Below, one piece after another: positions 48,691-62,500 of a stretch of 64,000 nucleotides of DNA. The DNA is from Knoxdaviesia capensis (taxonomy: Eukaryota > Ascomycota > Sordariomycetes > Microascales > Gondwanamycetaceae), in assembly GCA_001510575.1 (NCBI GenBank), contig LNGK01000009.1, forward strand, positions 408,994-472,993, in the 5' to 3' direction. A program made the translations under genes and the position numbers. Numbering within the stretch: position 1 is the stretch's first letter; every line of letters begins with the position of its first letter. The notes beneath the pieces were generated by a model. The model saw only the letters and a program-made list of their open reading frames with translations, had not been told where the DNA came from and did no database searches.

Positions 48691-51600
48691 CGATAGACGA
48701 TAGACGCTTACGGTCTAGCTCGAGTAGGCGGCGACTAGTATACTAAAGGCTACGAATAGGCTAGCTATCCTTAACGTACGCTAGGAATAGGTTAAACCTA
48801 TTATAGCGTTTATCGAGCCGATAACCGCCTAGTAACTCTAGAGTATAGGTATTACCTTAGTAAACGTCGATAATAAGCTACGGTCTATCGTAAAATAGCT
48901 CGTATTTATACTTTTATAGTCGATATCGTAACGTCTAGTCGCTTTTACTAAAAATACGATATATAGCCTTATCGTTCTATAATATAGTATAGATATATAT
49001 TTAGTATACCTTTATAGAGTTAGATAATAAGCGAATAGTCTTAAATAACTATCTTTCGCGAGCTAAATCTTACTAGGAAGCGATAACTTCGTCTATAATA
49101 GGCTCCCGTTCGTATAGCGTAGTAATATAAATAGCGCTATTATAGGGCTCGGTACTAAAAAGTAGGTAATACGGGGAAAAGCTACTTATTTACGGTCTAT
49201 TTAAGTAGATACGTATAGCTTTAGGAATAACTATTAGCTAATCGATATCTTCTCGGTTTTTAATATTAATACTAGCTAAACGGCTAGCGATATACTTAAT
49301 TTACCCGTTAAAGCGCTTAACTCGGCTATTCGTCTATAGATAGTATATCGTTATACGATGCTATTATATAGGGGGGTTATAGTTAGCGAGGAGGGTCTTA
49401 AATTTATTAGAGTTAAAAGGGGTATTATTATCGGTAATAATCTTAACTAATAGTCTAAATACTACGTAAATACGTACTACTAGTAACTTCGTAGTAGCTA
49501 AGGTACTATTACGAGGGTCTATAGCTACTATAGCGTAGCTAGTAGCGTACTTAACTACCGTTAATAGCTATATCCGTTTACTATTAATAATAAAACGGTT
49601 AGTAAAGTCTATTCCCTAGCGTACTAATAGTCGTATTATTAGGATCGGTCGTAGCGATTCCGTTACTTTAAGGGGCTTTTATAATAATTAATATTCTATA
49701 TACTATTAAACGGCCTTATTCGTAGCTAAAATTAAGTTAGGATACTATACTCGTTTAGCTAATAGCGTATATAAGGTACTAACGCGCATATAGCCTTCTA
49801 GCTTATAGACCTTAATAGCTTCTAAAATAGAAGCCTCGTACGTTAGTATTTTTATTAGGATATAGTTAATAACGGTATATACTTCGCTATAAAAGATAGC
49901 GAAATAGTCCTAAACGAAGGTCGAAGGGATATAATAGGGGAGTAGATAGCTATTCTCTAGGTAGTTAATAATATCCTAGACGTCGTACTATCTAAGGTTA
50001 TCTAACTTCTTAATATTAGGGGCGATTAACGTATCGTTCGTAGGTTATTTAGTATTTATAGTATTATTCGGAGGCTATTTAGCGTCGTTTTACGGTAGTT
50101 ACGCCGGTAGACGTATCTTAAGTCGTTAGTTCGGTAGTCTAGGGGTCTTATTATTAATAGTAGTAGTAGGAAAGACGTCGGTTAACGTGTTATTATCGTT
50201 CGTTTCGTACCCTTCCTCCTTATTCGTTACGAACGCTATATCTATATACGGCCGTAATAACTAATTAGCTAAAATATTAGTTTTTCTAGATCGGTAGTAA
50301 ATACGTACGTTATAGTATATAATTATATTAAGAAATCGTAATATTCTAGCTAGCTATTTCTACTTAGTAGTAAAAAGGCGTAGGGTTTTATAGTCGGTAA
50401 TAATAGTAATCTTAGCGGCCTCTAGCTAGCTCCTTTAATACTATAATAATATAATAACGGTAAGTATTTCTCTCTCCTAGGTACTATATCGCTACTAGGT
50501 CTTTAATAAAACGGCGCTAAAGTATATAACTAGGCGTAAAACGCTACGTTTATTATTAGAATCGCGCTATAGTTAGAATAACGTAATACCGATAGTATAA
50601 TTAGAAGCGTTAGTCTCGAGTACCGATAGGAGTATATAGTTATAGTTACGTAGCTCTAGGAAAGAGGCTATAGTATTACGAATATCGCGTTAGGCTTATA
50701 ATAACTCGTTATCTAGTTATACTTATACGCCTTTAGGCTTATTTACTCTAGTATACTTATAGAGTAGACGCGCTTTATATACGAAATAGGGGATAAAGCG
50801 GCGTAAATAGCTAGCGGTATTTAAAAAGCTATAGATCTTAGTAGTAGTAGTAGGCGCTAGCCTCTCGCGGATAGTAGCTACCTTCTTAGGATCGGGACGA
50901 ATACCGTAGATAGAGATAATTATTCCTAGGAACTTACCTTCCTTAACGAACTATTTATACTTCTTAAGGTTTAATAATAATCGATAGCGGCTTAATTAAC
51001 GTAGAATAGCGACTATTCTCTTAGCTAATTCTATTATTATCTTACCCTAAATATAAATATCGTTTAAAAGGCCTATAGTAAAAGCGCGTACCGGCTTAAG
51101 GACTTTATTTATAAAACGCTAGAAGGTTATAAGTACGTTTATAAGGCTAAATAGTATACGAAGCTATTCGTATTATCTAAATAGCGTAGAAAACGCTATC
51201 TTTAGTATTACCTTAGGGTCTATAACTATCTACTAAAAGCCGTCTTCTAAGTCGAGAAAGGTATAGAATCGGTATCTAGCGGCCTATTAGAGGGAATCCT
51301 CGATATTCGGTAGTAGATAGGCTACCTTTTACGTAACTTCGTTTAACGTACGGTAGTTAATTACGAAACGGTATCTAGGCTAGTTATTACTAGGGAGGGG
51401 CTTCTTAGGTAGTAATAATATAGGTATAGACTATAGGGAGTTAATAGCGTATTAAATAATACCGAGTAAGAGTAGTTTATCGGTAAATTCCTTTATAATT
51501 TCACGTTAATAGGGGCTATAGCGGCGTAGGGGGAGAGATCTAGGTTTAGTATTAGCGGTCTTAATATTATACTAAGTACGGGCCTTTACGTCTAGTCTAG

Positions 51601-52510
51601 TATCGAAATACCGTAGAATAAAGACGAAGGTATTATTATCGAAGGCCCTTCGTATAATTATTAGGGCTTCGGTATTTACCTTCTTCTATTAGTTTTCTAT
51701 AATAATACGGGTACTACGAATAGCGTCGCGCTTCGTACGCTCTTTCGTAAGTAATAGTTATTTCTTATACTTAGGTAATAGCTCTTTATCGAATTCGATA
51801 GTTACTCGGTTAGTATTTACCGTTCTAGGAAACGTTTATCGGGGTAAAGGAGTATTATTATATTATTACTTAGTAAGGTACGTAATAAAGGGAAACGATT
51901 CGGAGGTAATATAGGAGAGGGTATAGGTATCGGGATCCGCGGGTAAAATACTATAAATATATATCGATAGAGGTAAAGGGAGGTTCTTATCGTATAAAGA
52001 TATAGGATTATCGTAGGAAGAGGTAATATTTATTAGACTAGAATCGGTAGTAGAGGTAGTATAGGTAATAGCGATATTATCTTATCTCTAGGGAGGGTAG
52101 AAATATAGAATAACGGGGGAATCGCGTAGGAGTATAAGCTTTATCGTGCTATTAGTATTAGTATAACCGAGCTTCGTAGCTCTACTTTAGCCGATAGTTA
52201 AGTTAGTAGGATAAGTACCGTTAGTAATAATACTAGCTACTATAGAAATAACCTTAGATAGTCTATTAATAGTCGTTAATCGGAAGGAAATAACGATATC
52301 GTTAATAATAGCGAAGCTACTATTACTACCTAGGCTACTAAGGCGTAGAGGGTTAGCGGATCGGTATAGCGCTAAATAACGACGGGCGTACGATTTAGAG
52401 ACGAATACGCTAGCTATTCTAGTATCGATAAATACTATAAGCGGCGTTTATTAGTTATTCGTTAGTAAACCGGTATAAAAGCGGTATCGTTTACGGTATC
52501 CCTCGCGTCG
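48690..52510 (-). pseudogene. gypsy pol relic (PR-RT-RNase H-IN), minus copy
   Basis: Mirror of the better-read plus copy. The protease motif is at about 52,420-52,435, where the Asp and Thr codons survive but the Gly codon is changed (DTR). RT lies at about 50,750-51,510, RNase H at about 50,240-50,630 and the integrase core at about 49,100-49,630. A two-base N gap lies upstream at 52,651-52,652. Stops in all frames; nonfunctional. Confidence 0.8.
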
Positions 52511-54900
52511 TAGCTATTTTATTAGTATCTTACTAATTAACGTTAATTCCTCTACCGAAGGGATTATAAATAGTATAGAATAGTAAGTAACGTTAGCGAA
52601 ATAGTTATTATCTACGTCTAAGCCCGTAGCTTCTAAGAGGGGAGATCCTTNNGGAGATAAGTCTTCTTTCTATATAGGGTATATACTATAAATAGCGGGT
52701 TTCTTATCCCCTCTCTTATTATTCCGCTATCCTTTATCTATTATTAGTTTATCTTTATTCCTAGAGGGGTAGGGAGTAAGGGAACGGTACGTCTTTCGGT
52801 CCTAAGATAGTCTTCGTAAATAGTTACGGTCGCGGGAGGTATTTCGAGAATAGTTACGAGGCTCGCGGGAATAACTACGATTATCTATCGTTCGGCCTCG
52901 ATTTATCGTAAAACGCGTATTCTAGCGCGCCTTTTAATATCGATCGTTATTCTTAGTACGTAGCTCCGTATATTCGCGAACCTAATAACCTATCTTTCTA
53001 TACCGGAAATACGTAGATTTATCTCTATCTTTATCTTACGTAATATAATTAAGTACTTCTTTACGGGTTCTAAATTATAGCGTTTCTCCTTCCTCCTCGG
53101 TCTTCGGCGTACTATTTAGCTAAGCGGTATATAATTATCTAGTCTTTAATAGGTAGTAGGTAGTATTAACTATAGTATAGATACTAGAATCGGGGGTTAT
53201 ATCCTACCGTATCTTATACTATAAGTCCGTAATATTATAGCGTAGAATATCCTCTACTATACGTCGAATATAATACGTTTTAAGTAAGTTATTAGTAGAA
53301 TTCTATATTATTTTAACTAAAAGCTCGATAGCTTTATATTTAGACTTATTCTAATAATTAAACGCGAGAGCTATAAATATACGCGAAGGAGTAGATATTA
53401 GTATACGACTAGAGATAAATATTAGTATAGATTCTATTAGTATAGGTTATAGTATATCGGTATACTATTAAATAAAATACTAAAGGGGTATAAATTCGCT
53501 TCTAATTACTAGTAGTATTTAAGACGTCTAATACGTATATAGAATTATAGATTTATATAAGTAAGTCTAAATATATACTAATTATACTATAACTATATAG
53601 TCTACCTTACTTAAGTAATCGCTTTATAGCTAACTAATAGCTTTTTTACCGTTTTTCTTACGATCCTCTCTATTACTAATATCCGATAAGAGTATTAGCT
53701 TTAGAAACGTCGCTTAGAGGTATTAATACTACCTAATAGCGTACTTATCGTTTATTAGAGGTATATTATACTTTATTAGATTACCTTCGACGGCTAAATT
53801 CCCGTTTTCTAAACGAGGGCCTAGGAATCGTCCTTTAATAGCTAGCTATAATAGTAATATAAAGCCGTTAATACTAATATTAGTAAACGGTTTACTTTTA
53901 GGTCCTAGATATAATTTCGCTTAAAATATTACTTTAGGGGGTATCGTTTATAAGGGTATTCGCTAGAATAGTATAGGAAATATTAGAAATATACCGCTAT
54001 CGTATACTCCTTATCTATATATATAACCTTATTATCCTTCTAGAACCGTACTACCTATACCTCTTAGTATTTATAATATAATATACGGTACCGAGGGTTA
54101 GTTTCTCGTTAGTTAGACGCTAGTTATAAGTAATAACGGGTTATTAGCTATAGTTACGCTAGAAAAGGGGCTCTTTCTACCTAGGTCGGTAGGTAATAGT
54201 AGTCCTATTATCTATAGACTAGCTAATAATAGCGAGGGAGTAGGAAAAGAGGATAAGGTAGCTATAGCTATAGCCGGTAAGTTACTACGGCTTATAGCGT
54301 TTATTAGCTTTTCTAGAAGCTTTTCTATTATCGTGCTAATAACGGTATTTATATTATCGGTACGCTCTTTCTCTCTCGCTTATCTATTAAAGCTAGACTC
54401 TATACGGTCTATAAGTAGCGCTTTTATTATTTACTTTAATTCCTTAATCGTAATAGACTCGGTATATTAAGGTAGTAGACTACTTACTAGCTAAGCCGGT
54501 AGGATATTTATCCCGTTATCTATAGCCTTTCCTTTCCCTTATCCTATTATTATCTAACGATTATATATAATAGGGGTTACTTCCGTAGGGGGTTATAGCT
54601 CCTTAACTAGTAACTTACCGGTTTATAGGTTAGTTATAGCGCTTACCTTACTTAAGGCTTTAAGGTTATAAGTAATACTTTTATCTCTTTTACGTAGAAC
54701 ACGTTATTCTTTATCTAATATTTAGCGTAAAAGCGGATATTAGCGGTCTAGGCTTACTAGGAAATAGGGGGGTTAGGGATATAAACCGATAGTAAGTAGG
54801 AGCGAAAAGGAATAAATAAGGAAAACTAGGGTATAATAGTCGTAAATAGTTAAATAGTCTAGATTTATAGGGTTAATAATAGGGGGAAAGAGCGGTAGAA
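52510..54900 (-). pseudogene. gypsy gag relic with zinc knuckle, minus copy
   Basis: The minus strand at about 52,973-53,014 reads as a CCHC zinc knuckle in which RIP has changed Cys codons to Tyr and one codon to a stop. Position upstream of protease supports gag. The N-terminal part is recognised only by position and by its match to the inverted copy. Confidence 0.65.
52651..52652. other. Two-base ambiguity (NN)
   Basis: Unresolved bases inside the gag/protease relic. The parallel copies at 56,250 and 59,440 cover the position, so the interval is small. Confidence 0.95.
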
Positions 54901-55152
54901 AGGTTAACTATTAAAAAAGAAATAGGGCTAGTAAAATAGGAAATAAGACTATTAGTATATAAAAGGGGTATAAAAGGGGTATAAAAGCGGGTTAGTCTTA
55001 GAATAAGAAGTAGATTAGTAATTAGAATTAAATAGAATAAGAGAATAGGTAATAAAGGAAATCCGTAAACGGAGATAGTAGAAAATAATCGAAAATAGTA
55101 GAAATACTAAGACGTTAGTTATTAGAATAGTAGGAGTCTTAGAAATAACTAG

Positions 55153-55709
55153 CAAAAGTCGTAGAAATAAATAGGTAAAGTCGTAGAATAAAGGAAAAAT
55201 CGTAGAAAAGTCGCAGAAATAAATAGAAATAGGTAGATTAGCTATTAAATATTCAGTAATAGGACTCGAACCTATTAGTAGTATCCGATAGCTTAGGAGG
55301 TATAGGAAAGGCACGCGGGAGGCGTATAACGTCGGTAAAGGTAGGGTAATTCGGTATTTTACTAGAGTAATAGTAGTTAATTAGCTATTAGTTTAGTAAG
55401 GACGGAATTAAAAGAAGGAAAAAATAAAAGATATTTATTTAACGTACTTTCGTTACTAAAAGGAGGTTAAATAGAAATAGCTTTTATAAAAGAAGGGTAA
55501 TTCGTAGTTTACCGCGGCGGAAAGTAGTAAAGCTATTAGCGGAAGTAAATTCTAAATTAAAAGAAAGGAAAGTCGAAATATCGGTCGATTACGTATCGAT
55601 TAGGACTCGAACCTAGAGGAAAGGTAGTCGATTACGACGGTTAGGCTTTAAAGGAAGGTTAATAAGAGATTAATAGTATAAGTATTACGCTTATAAAAAA
55701 TTAATTTTT
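55153..55709 (-). other. Element leader between 5' LTR and gag, with two tRNA T-arm-like motifs
   Basis: This segment is present only in the minus copy; the inverted copy starts just past it. It holds the same 15-base motif twice (55,260-55,274 and 55,601-55,615). On the minus strand the motif reads TAGGTTCGAGTCCTA, a 4-bp stem with the 7-base T loop TTCGAGT. No clear primer-binding site beginning TGG (or RIP product TAG) lies against the LTR. A 99-codon open frame at 55,015-55,314 is fortuitous. Confidence 0.4.
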
Positions 55710-55992
55710 TATAATTCCTAGATATATAGTCTAAAAGACTAATAAATAAGTTATAATTATAAGGCACGTATAGAGAAATATATATAAAGGGAAGCTTAAA
55801 TTTTTTCTATCTTAAGATATTTCNTATAAAAGCGCGGTAGATATCTACCTTTTATAGGTCTTTTACTAGCTCTTTAAGGTATTTATATATATATAGATAT
55901 ACACCTAAATGCTTACCGCTAGGTAGTATCCACGTGCATTAGTATACGTTTATACGTAATTGCAATGCACTCTAACCTATTAGGGATCTATA
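55710..55992 (-). repeat. 5' LTR of gypsy element
   Basis: 283 bp, the partner of 46,177-46,459. It keeps more CpA and TpG near 55,911-55,970 (for example CACGTGCATT and TTGCAATGCACT) than its partner, so it is less heavily mutated there. One unresolved base (N) is at 55,824. Confidence 0.9.
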
Positions 55993-56939
55993 GCGTACGA
56001 TTTAGAGACGAATATACTAGCTATTCCGGTATCGATAAATACTATAAGCGGCGTTTATTAGTTATTCGTTAGTAAACCGGTATAGAGGCGGTATCGTTTA
56101 TAGTATCCTTCGCGTCGTAGCTATTTTATTAGTATCTTACTAATTAACGTTAATTCTTCTATTAAAGGGATTATAAATAGTATAGAATAGTAGGTAACGT
56201 TAGCGAAATAGTTATTATCTACGTCTAAGCCCGTAGCTTCTAAGAGGGGAGATCCTTCGGGAAATAAATCTTCTTTCTATATAGGGTATATACTATAAAT
56301 AGCGGGTTTCTTATCCCCTCTCTTATTATTCCGCTATCCTTTATCTATTATTAGTCTATCTTTATTCCTAGAGGGGTAGGGAGTAAGGGAACGGTACGTC
56401 TTTTAGTCCTAAGACGGTCTTCGTAAATAGTTACGGTCGCGGGAGGTATTTTAAGAATAGTTACGAGGCTCGCGGGAATAATTACGATTATCTATTATTT
56501 AGCCTCGATTTATCGTAAAACGCGTATTCTAGCACGCCTTTTAACGTCGATCGTTATTCTCGGTACGTAGCTCTATATATTCGCGAACTTAATAACCTAT
56601 CTTTCTATATCGGAAGCACGTAGATTTATCTCTATCTTTATCTTACGTAATATAATTAAGTACTTCTTTATAGGTTCTAAATTATAGCGTTTCTCCTTCC
56701 TCCTCGGTCTTTAGTATAATATTTAACTAAGCGGCGTATAATTATCTAGTCTTTAATAAGTAGTAGGTAGTATTAACTATAATACGGATACTAGAGTCTA
56801 GGGTTATATCCTACTATATCTTATACTATAAGTCCGTAATATTATAACGTAGAATATCCTCTACTATACGTCGAATATAGTATGTTTCGAGTAAGTTATT
56901 AGTAGAATTCTATACTATTTTAGCTAAAAGTTCGACGAC
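55993..56939 (-). mobile_element. Extra gag/protease fragment, direct duplicate of 52,386-53,331
   Basis: Begins immediately outside the 5' LTR with GCGTACGATTTAGAG, exactly as at 52,386, and follows that region in the same orientation through the zinc knuckle. The protease Asp-Thr-Gly codons are intact at 56,025-56,033 (minus), the best preserved of the three copies. It ends at a junction with the inverted copy near 56,940. Likely left by recombination or insertion of one copy into another. Confidence 0.85.
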
Positions 56940-57299
56940 TTTTTCTAGTTATTTCTAAGACTCCTACTATTCCGACAACTAACGTCTCAACATTTCTACT
57001 ATTTTCGATTATTTTCTGCTACCTCCGTTTACGGACTTCCTTTTTACCTATTCTCCTATTCTATTTAATTCTAATTACTAATCCGCCTCTTATTCTGAGA
57101 CTAACCCGCTTTTATACCCCCTTTATACCCTATTTATATACTAATAGTCTTATTTCTTATTTTACTAGCCTTATTTCTTTTCTAATAGTTATCCTTTCTA
57201 CCGCTCTTTTCCCTTATTATTAACCCTATAAATCTAGACTATCTAATAATTTATAACTATTATACCCTAGTTTACCCTATTTATTCCTTTTCGCTCCTA

Positions 57300-59500
57300 C
57301 TTACTATCGGTTTATATCCCTAACCCCCTATTTCCTAGCGAGCCTAGACCGTTAATATCCGCTTTTACGCTAAATATCGGATAAAGAATAACGTATTCTA
57401 CGTAAAAGAGATAAAAGTATTACCTATAACCTTAAAGCCTTAAGTAAGGTAAGCGCTATAACTAACTTATAAACTAGTAAGTTACTAGTTAAGGAGCTAT
57501 AACCCCCTACGGAAGTAACCCCTATTACGTATAATCGTTAGATAATAATAGGATGAGGGAAGGGAAAGGCTATAGATAACGGGATAAATATTCTACTAGT
57601 ATAGCCGGTAAGTAGTCTACCGCCTTAATATACCGAGTCTATTATAATCGAGGAATTAAAGTAAATAATAAAAGCGCTACTTATAGACCGTATAGAGTCT
57701 AACTTTAATAGATAAGCGAGAGAGAAAGAGCGTACCGATAATATAAATACCGTTATTAGTATAATAATAGAAAAGCTTCTAGAAAAGCTAATAGATACTA
57801 TAAGCCGTAGTAACTTACTAGCTATAGCTATAGCTACCTTATCCTCTTTTCCTACTCCCTCGCTATTATTAGCTAGTCCGTAAATAATAAGACTACTATT
57901 ACTTACCGACCTAAGTAGAAAGAGCCCCCTTTCTAGCGTAACTATAGCTAATAACCCGTTATTACCTATAACTAGTATCTAACTAACGAGAAACTAGCCC
58001 TTAGTACCGTATATTATATTATAAATACTAAGAGGTACCGGTAATACGGTTCTAGAAGGATAATAAGGTTATATATATAGATAAAGAGTATACGATAGTA
58101 ATATATTTCTAATATTTCCTATACTATCCTAGTAAATACCTTTATAAACGATAACCCCTAAAGTAATATTTTAAGCGAAACTATATCTAGGACCTAATAG
58201 TAAACCGTTTACTAATATTAGTATTAACGGCTTTATACTACTATTATAGCTTACTATTAAAAGACGATTCCTAGGCCCTTATTTAGTAAATAGGAATTTA
58301 GCTATCGAAGGTAATTTAATAAAGTAAAATATACCTCTAATAAACGATAAGTACGCTATCGGGTAGTATTAATACCTCTAAGCGACGTTTCTAGAGCTAA
58401 TACTCCTATCGGATATTAGTAATAGAGAAGATCGTAAGAAAAATAGTAAAAAAGCTATTAGTTAGCTATAAAGCGACTACTTAAATAAGGTAGACTATAT
58501 AGTTATAGTATAATTAATACGTATTTAGACCTACTTATATAAATCTATAATTCTATATACGTATTAAACGTCTTAAATACTACTAGTAATTAAAAGCGAA
58601 TTTATACCCCTTTAGTATTTTATTCGATAGTATACCGATATACTATAGCCTATACTAGTAGAATCTATATTAATATTTATTTTTAATCGTATACTAATAT
58701 CTACCCCTTCGCGCGTATTTATAGCTCTTACGTTTAATTATTAGAATAAGTCCGAATATAAAGCTATCGAACTTTTAATTAAAATAGTATAGAATTCTAC
58801 TAATAACTTACTCGAAATATACTATATTCGATATATAATAGAGGATATTCTACGCTATAATATTATAAACTTATAATATAAGATACGGTAGGATATAACC
58901 CTAGACTCTAATATCCGTACTATAGTTAATATTACTTACTACCTATTAAAGACTAGATAATTATACGCCGCTTAACTAAATACTATACTAAAGACTAAAG
59001 AGGAAGGAGAAACGCTATAATTTAGAACCTATAAAGAAGTATTTAATTATATTACGTAAGATAAAGATAGAGATAAATTAACGTGCTTCCGATATAGAAA
59101 GATAGGTTATTAGGTTCGCGAATATACGGAGCCACGTACCGAGAATAATAATTAACGTTAAAAGGCGCGTTAGAATACGCGTTTTACGATAAATCGAGGC
59201 TAAATAATAGATAATCGTAGTTATTCCCGCGAGCCTCGTAACTATTCTTAAAATACCTCCCGCGACCGTAACTATTTACGAAGACTATCTTAGGACCGAA
59301 AGACGTACCGTTCCCTTATTCCCTACCCCTCTAGGAATAAAGATAAACTAATAATAGATAAAAGATAGCGGAATAATAAGAGAGGGGATAAGAAACCCGC
59401 TATTTATAATATATACCCTATATAGAAAGAAGATTTATCTCCTAAAGGATCTCCCCTCTTAGAAGCTATAGGCTTAGACGTAGATAATAACTATTTCGCT
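57300..59500 (+). pseudogene. gypsy gag relic with zinc knuckle, plus copy
   Basis: Zinc knuckle at about 59,084-59,126: first Cys (TGC) kept, the others changed to Tyr codons, His changed to Tyr, and a TAG stop inside. RIP changes of C to T on either strand explain all of these. The upstream region corresponds to capsid by position; I do not recognise individual capsid motifs. Confidence 0.65.
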
Positions 59501-59599
59501 AATATTACTTACTATTCTATACTATTTATAATCCCTTCGGTAGAGGAATTAACGTTAATTAGTAAGATACTAATAAAATAGCTACGACGCGAAGGATAC

Positions 59600-62500
59600 T
59601 ATAAACGATACCGCTTCTATACTGGTTTACTAACGAATAACTAATAAACGCCGCTTATAGTATTTATTAATACCGGAATAGCTAGCGTATTCGTCTCTAA
59701 ATCGTACGCCTATCGTTATTTAGCGTTATACTAATCCGCTAACCCTCTACGCCTTAGTAGCCTAGGCGGTAATAGTAACTTCGCTATTATTAACGATATC
59801 GTTATTTCCTTTTAATTAACGACTATTAATAGACTATCCGAGGTTATTTCTATAGTAACTAGTATTATTACTAATAGTACCTATCTTACTAACTTAACTA
59901 TTAGCTAAAGCGGAGCTACGAAGCTCGGTTATACTAACGCTAATAGTACGATAAAGCTTATACTCCTACGCGATTCCCCCGTTATTCTATATTTCTACCC
60001 TCCCTAGAGACGAGATAATATCGCTATTACCTATATTACCTCTACTACTGATTCTAATCTAATAAATATTACCTCTTCCTATAATAATATTACTTCTTTT
60101 TACGATAATCCTACCTCTTTCTACGATAAGAACCTCCTTTTACCTCTATCGATATATATTTATAGTATTTTACTTACGGATCCCGATACCTATACCCTCT
60201 CTTATATTACCTCTAAATCGTTTCCCTTTATTATATACCTCGCTAAGTAATAGTATAATAGTACTCCTTTACCCCGATAAACGTTTCTTAGAATAGTAAA
60301 TACTAACTAAGTAACTATCGAATTTAACGAAGAGCTATTACCTAAGTATAAGAAGTAACTATTACTTATGAAAGAACGTATAAAGCGCGATACTATTTAT
60401 AGTACCCGTATTATTATAGAAAACTAATAGAAGAAGGTAAATACTAAAGCCTTAATAATTATATAAAAGGCCTTCGATAATAATACCTTTATCTTTATTT
60501 TACGGTATTTTAATACTAGACCGGATATAAAGGCCCGTACTTAGTATAATATTAAGACCGCTAATACTAAACCTAGATCTCTCCCCTTACGCTACTATAG
60601 CCCCTACTAACGTGAAATTATAAAGGAATTTACTAATAAACTACTCTTACTTAGTATTATTCGATACGCTATTAACTCCCTATAGTCTATACCTATACTA
60701 TTACTACTTAAGAAGCCCCTCCCTAGTAATAACTAGCTTAGATACCGTTTCGTAATTAACTACTATACGTTAAACGAAGTTATATAAAAAGTAGCCTATC
60801 TACTACTAAATATCGAGGATTCCCTCTAATAGGCCGCTAGATACCGATTCTATACCTTTCTTAACCTAGAAGATAGCTTCTAGTAGATAGTTATAGACCC
60901 TAAGGTAGTACTAAAGATAGCGTTTTCTATATTATTTAGATAATACGAATAGCTTTATATACTATTTAGCTTTATAAATATACCTATAACCTTCTAGCGT
61001 TTTATAAACGAGGTCCTCGAGCTAGTACGCGCCTTTACTATAGGCTTTTTAGATAATATTTATATTTAGGGTAAGATAATAATAGAATTAGCTAAGAGAA
61101 TAGTCGTAATTCTACGCTAATTAAGCTACTATTAACTATTATTAAACCTTAAGAAATACGAATAGTTTATTAAAAAAGGTAAGTTCCTAGGAATAATTAT
61201 CTCTATCTATAGTATTCGTCCCGACCTTAAGAAAGTAGCTACCGTCTACGAAAGACTAGCGCCTACTACTACTACCGAGATCCGTAGCTTTTTAAATACC
61301 GCTAGCTATTTACGCCGCTTTATCCCTTACTTCGTATATAAAGTACGTCTACTCTATAAGTATACTAGAATAGATAAGCTTAAAGGTATATAAGTATAAC
61401 TAGATAATAAGTTATTATAAGCCTAACGCGATATTCGCGATACTATAGCCTCCCTCCTAGAGCTACGTAACTACGATTATATACTCCTATTAGTACTTAA
61501 GACCGATACTTCTAATTATACCGTTAGTACTACGTTATTCTAACTATAGCGCGATTCTAATAATAAACGTAGCGTTTTACGTTTAGTTATATACTTTAAC
61601 GCTATTTTATTAAAGACCTAGTAGCGATATAGTACCTAGGAAAGAGAAATACTTACTATTATTATATTATTATAGTATTAGAGGAGCTAGCTAGAGGCCG
61701 CTAAGATTACTATTATTACCGACTACGAAACCCTACGCCTTTTTATTACTAAGTAGGAATAGCTAACTAGAATATTACGATTTCTCGATATAATCGTATA
61801 CTATAACGTACGTATTTACTACCGATCTAGTAAAGCTAATATTTTAGCTAATTAGTTATTATAGCCGCGTACGGATATAGCGCTCGTAACGAATAAGGAG
61901 GAAGGGTATAAAATAAATAATAATAACACGTTAACCGACGCCTTTCTTACTACTAATAACGAGACCCCTAGACTATTAAACTAACGATTTAAGATACGTC
62001 TACTAGCGCGACTACCGTAAAACGACGCCGAATAACCTCTAAGTAATACTATAAATACTAAATAACCTACGAACGATACGCTAATCGCCCCTAATATTAA
62101 GAAGTTAGACGACCTTAGATAGTACGATATCTAGGATATTATTAACTACTTAGAGAATAGCTATCTACTCCCTTATCGTATCCCTTCGACTTTCGTTTAG
62201 GATTATTTCGCTATCTTTTATAGCGAAGTATATACTATTATTAACTATATCCTAATAAAGATACTAACGTATAAGGCCTCCGTTTTAGAAGCTATTAAGG
62301 TCTATAAGCTAGAAGGCTATACGCGCGTTAGTACCCTATATACGCTATTAGCTAAACGAGTATAGTATCCTAATTTAATCTTAGCTATAAATAAGGCCGT
62401 TTAATAGTATACGGAATATTAATTACTATAAAAGCCCCCTAAAGTAACGGAATCGCTATGACCGATACTAACCGTATAATTATTAGTACGCTAGGGAATA

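Larger units (their letters stand above)
46177..55992 (-). mobile_element. Ty3/gypsy LTR retrotransposon copy, minus orientation
   Basis: Two 283-bp direct repeats bound the unit, with a polypurine tract beside the left one, so the element reads right to left: 5' LTR, leader, gag, protease, RT, RNase H, integrase, untyped segment, PPT, 3' LTR. The domain order PR-RT-RH-IN is diagnostic for Ty3/gypsy. The bases flanking the outer ends differ (ACTTA on the left, GCGTA on the right), so there is no target duplication and the unit is probably recombinant. Fully RIP-mutated, hence dead. No chromodomain recognised after integrase. Confidence 0.85.

Noticed and set aside
55015..55314. 99-codon minus-strand frame within the RIP island
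   Set aside because: Fortuitous stop-free run in AT-rich leader DNA, Ile/Leu/Tyr/Ser-rich by composition.
46172..55997. Target-site duplication around the gypsy element
   Set aside because: The five bases outside the LTRs are ACTTA and GCGTA, which do not match even allowing RIP changes at every position.
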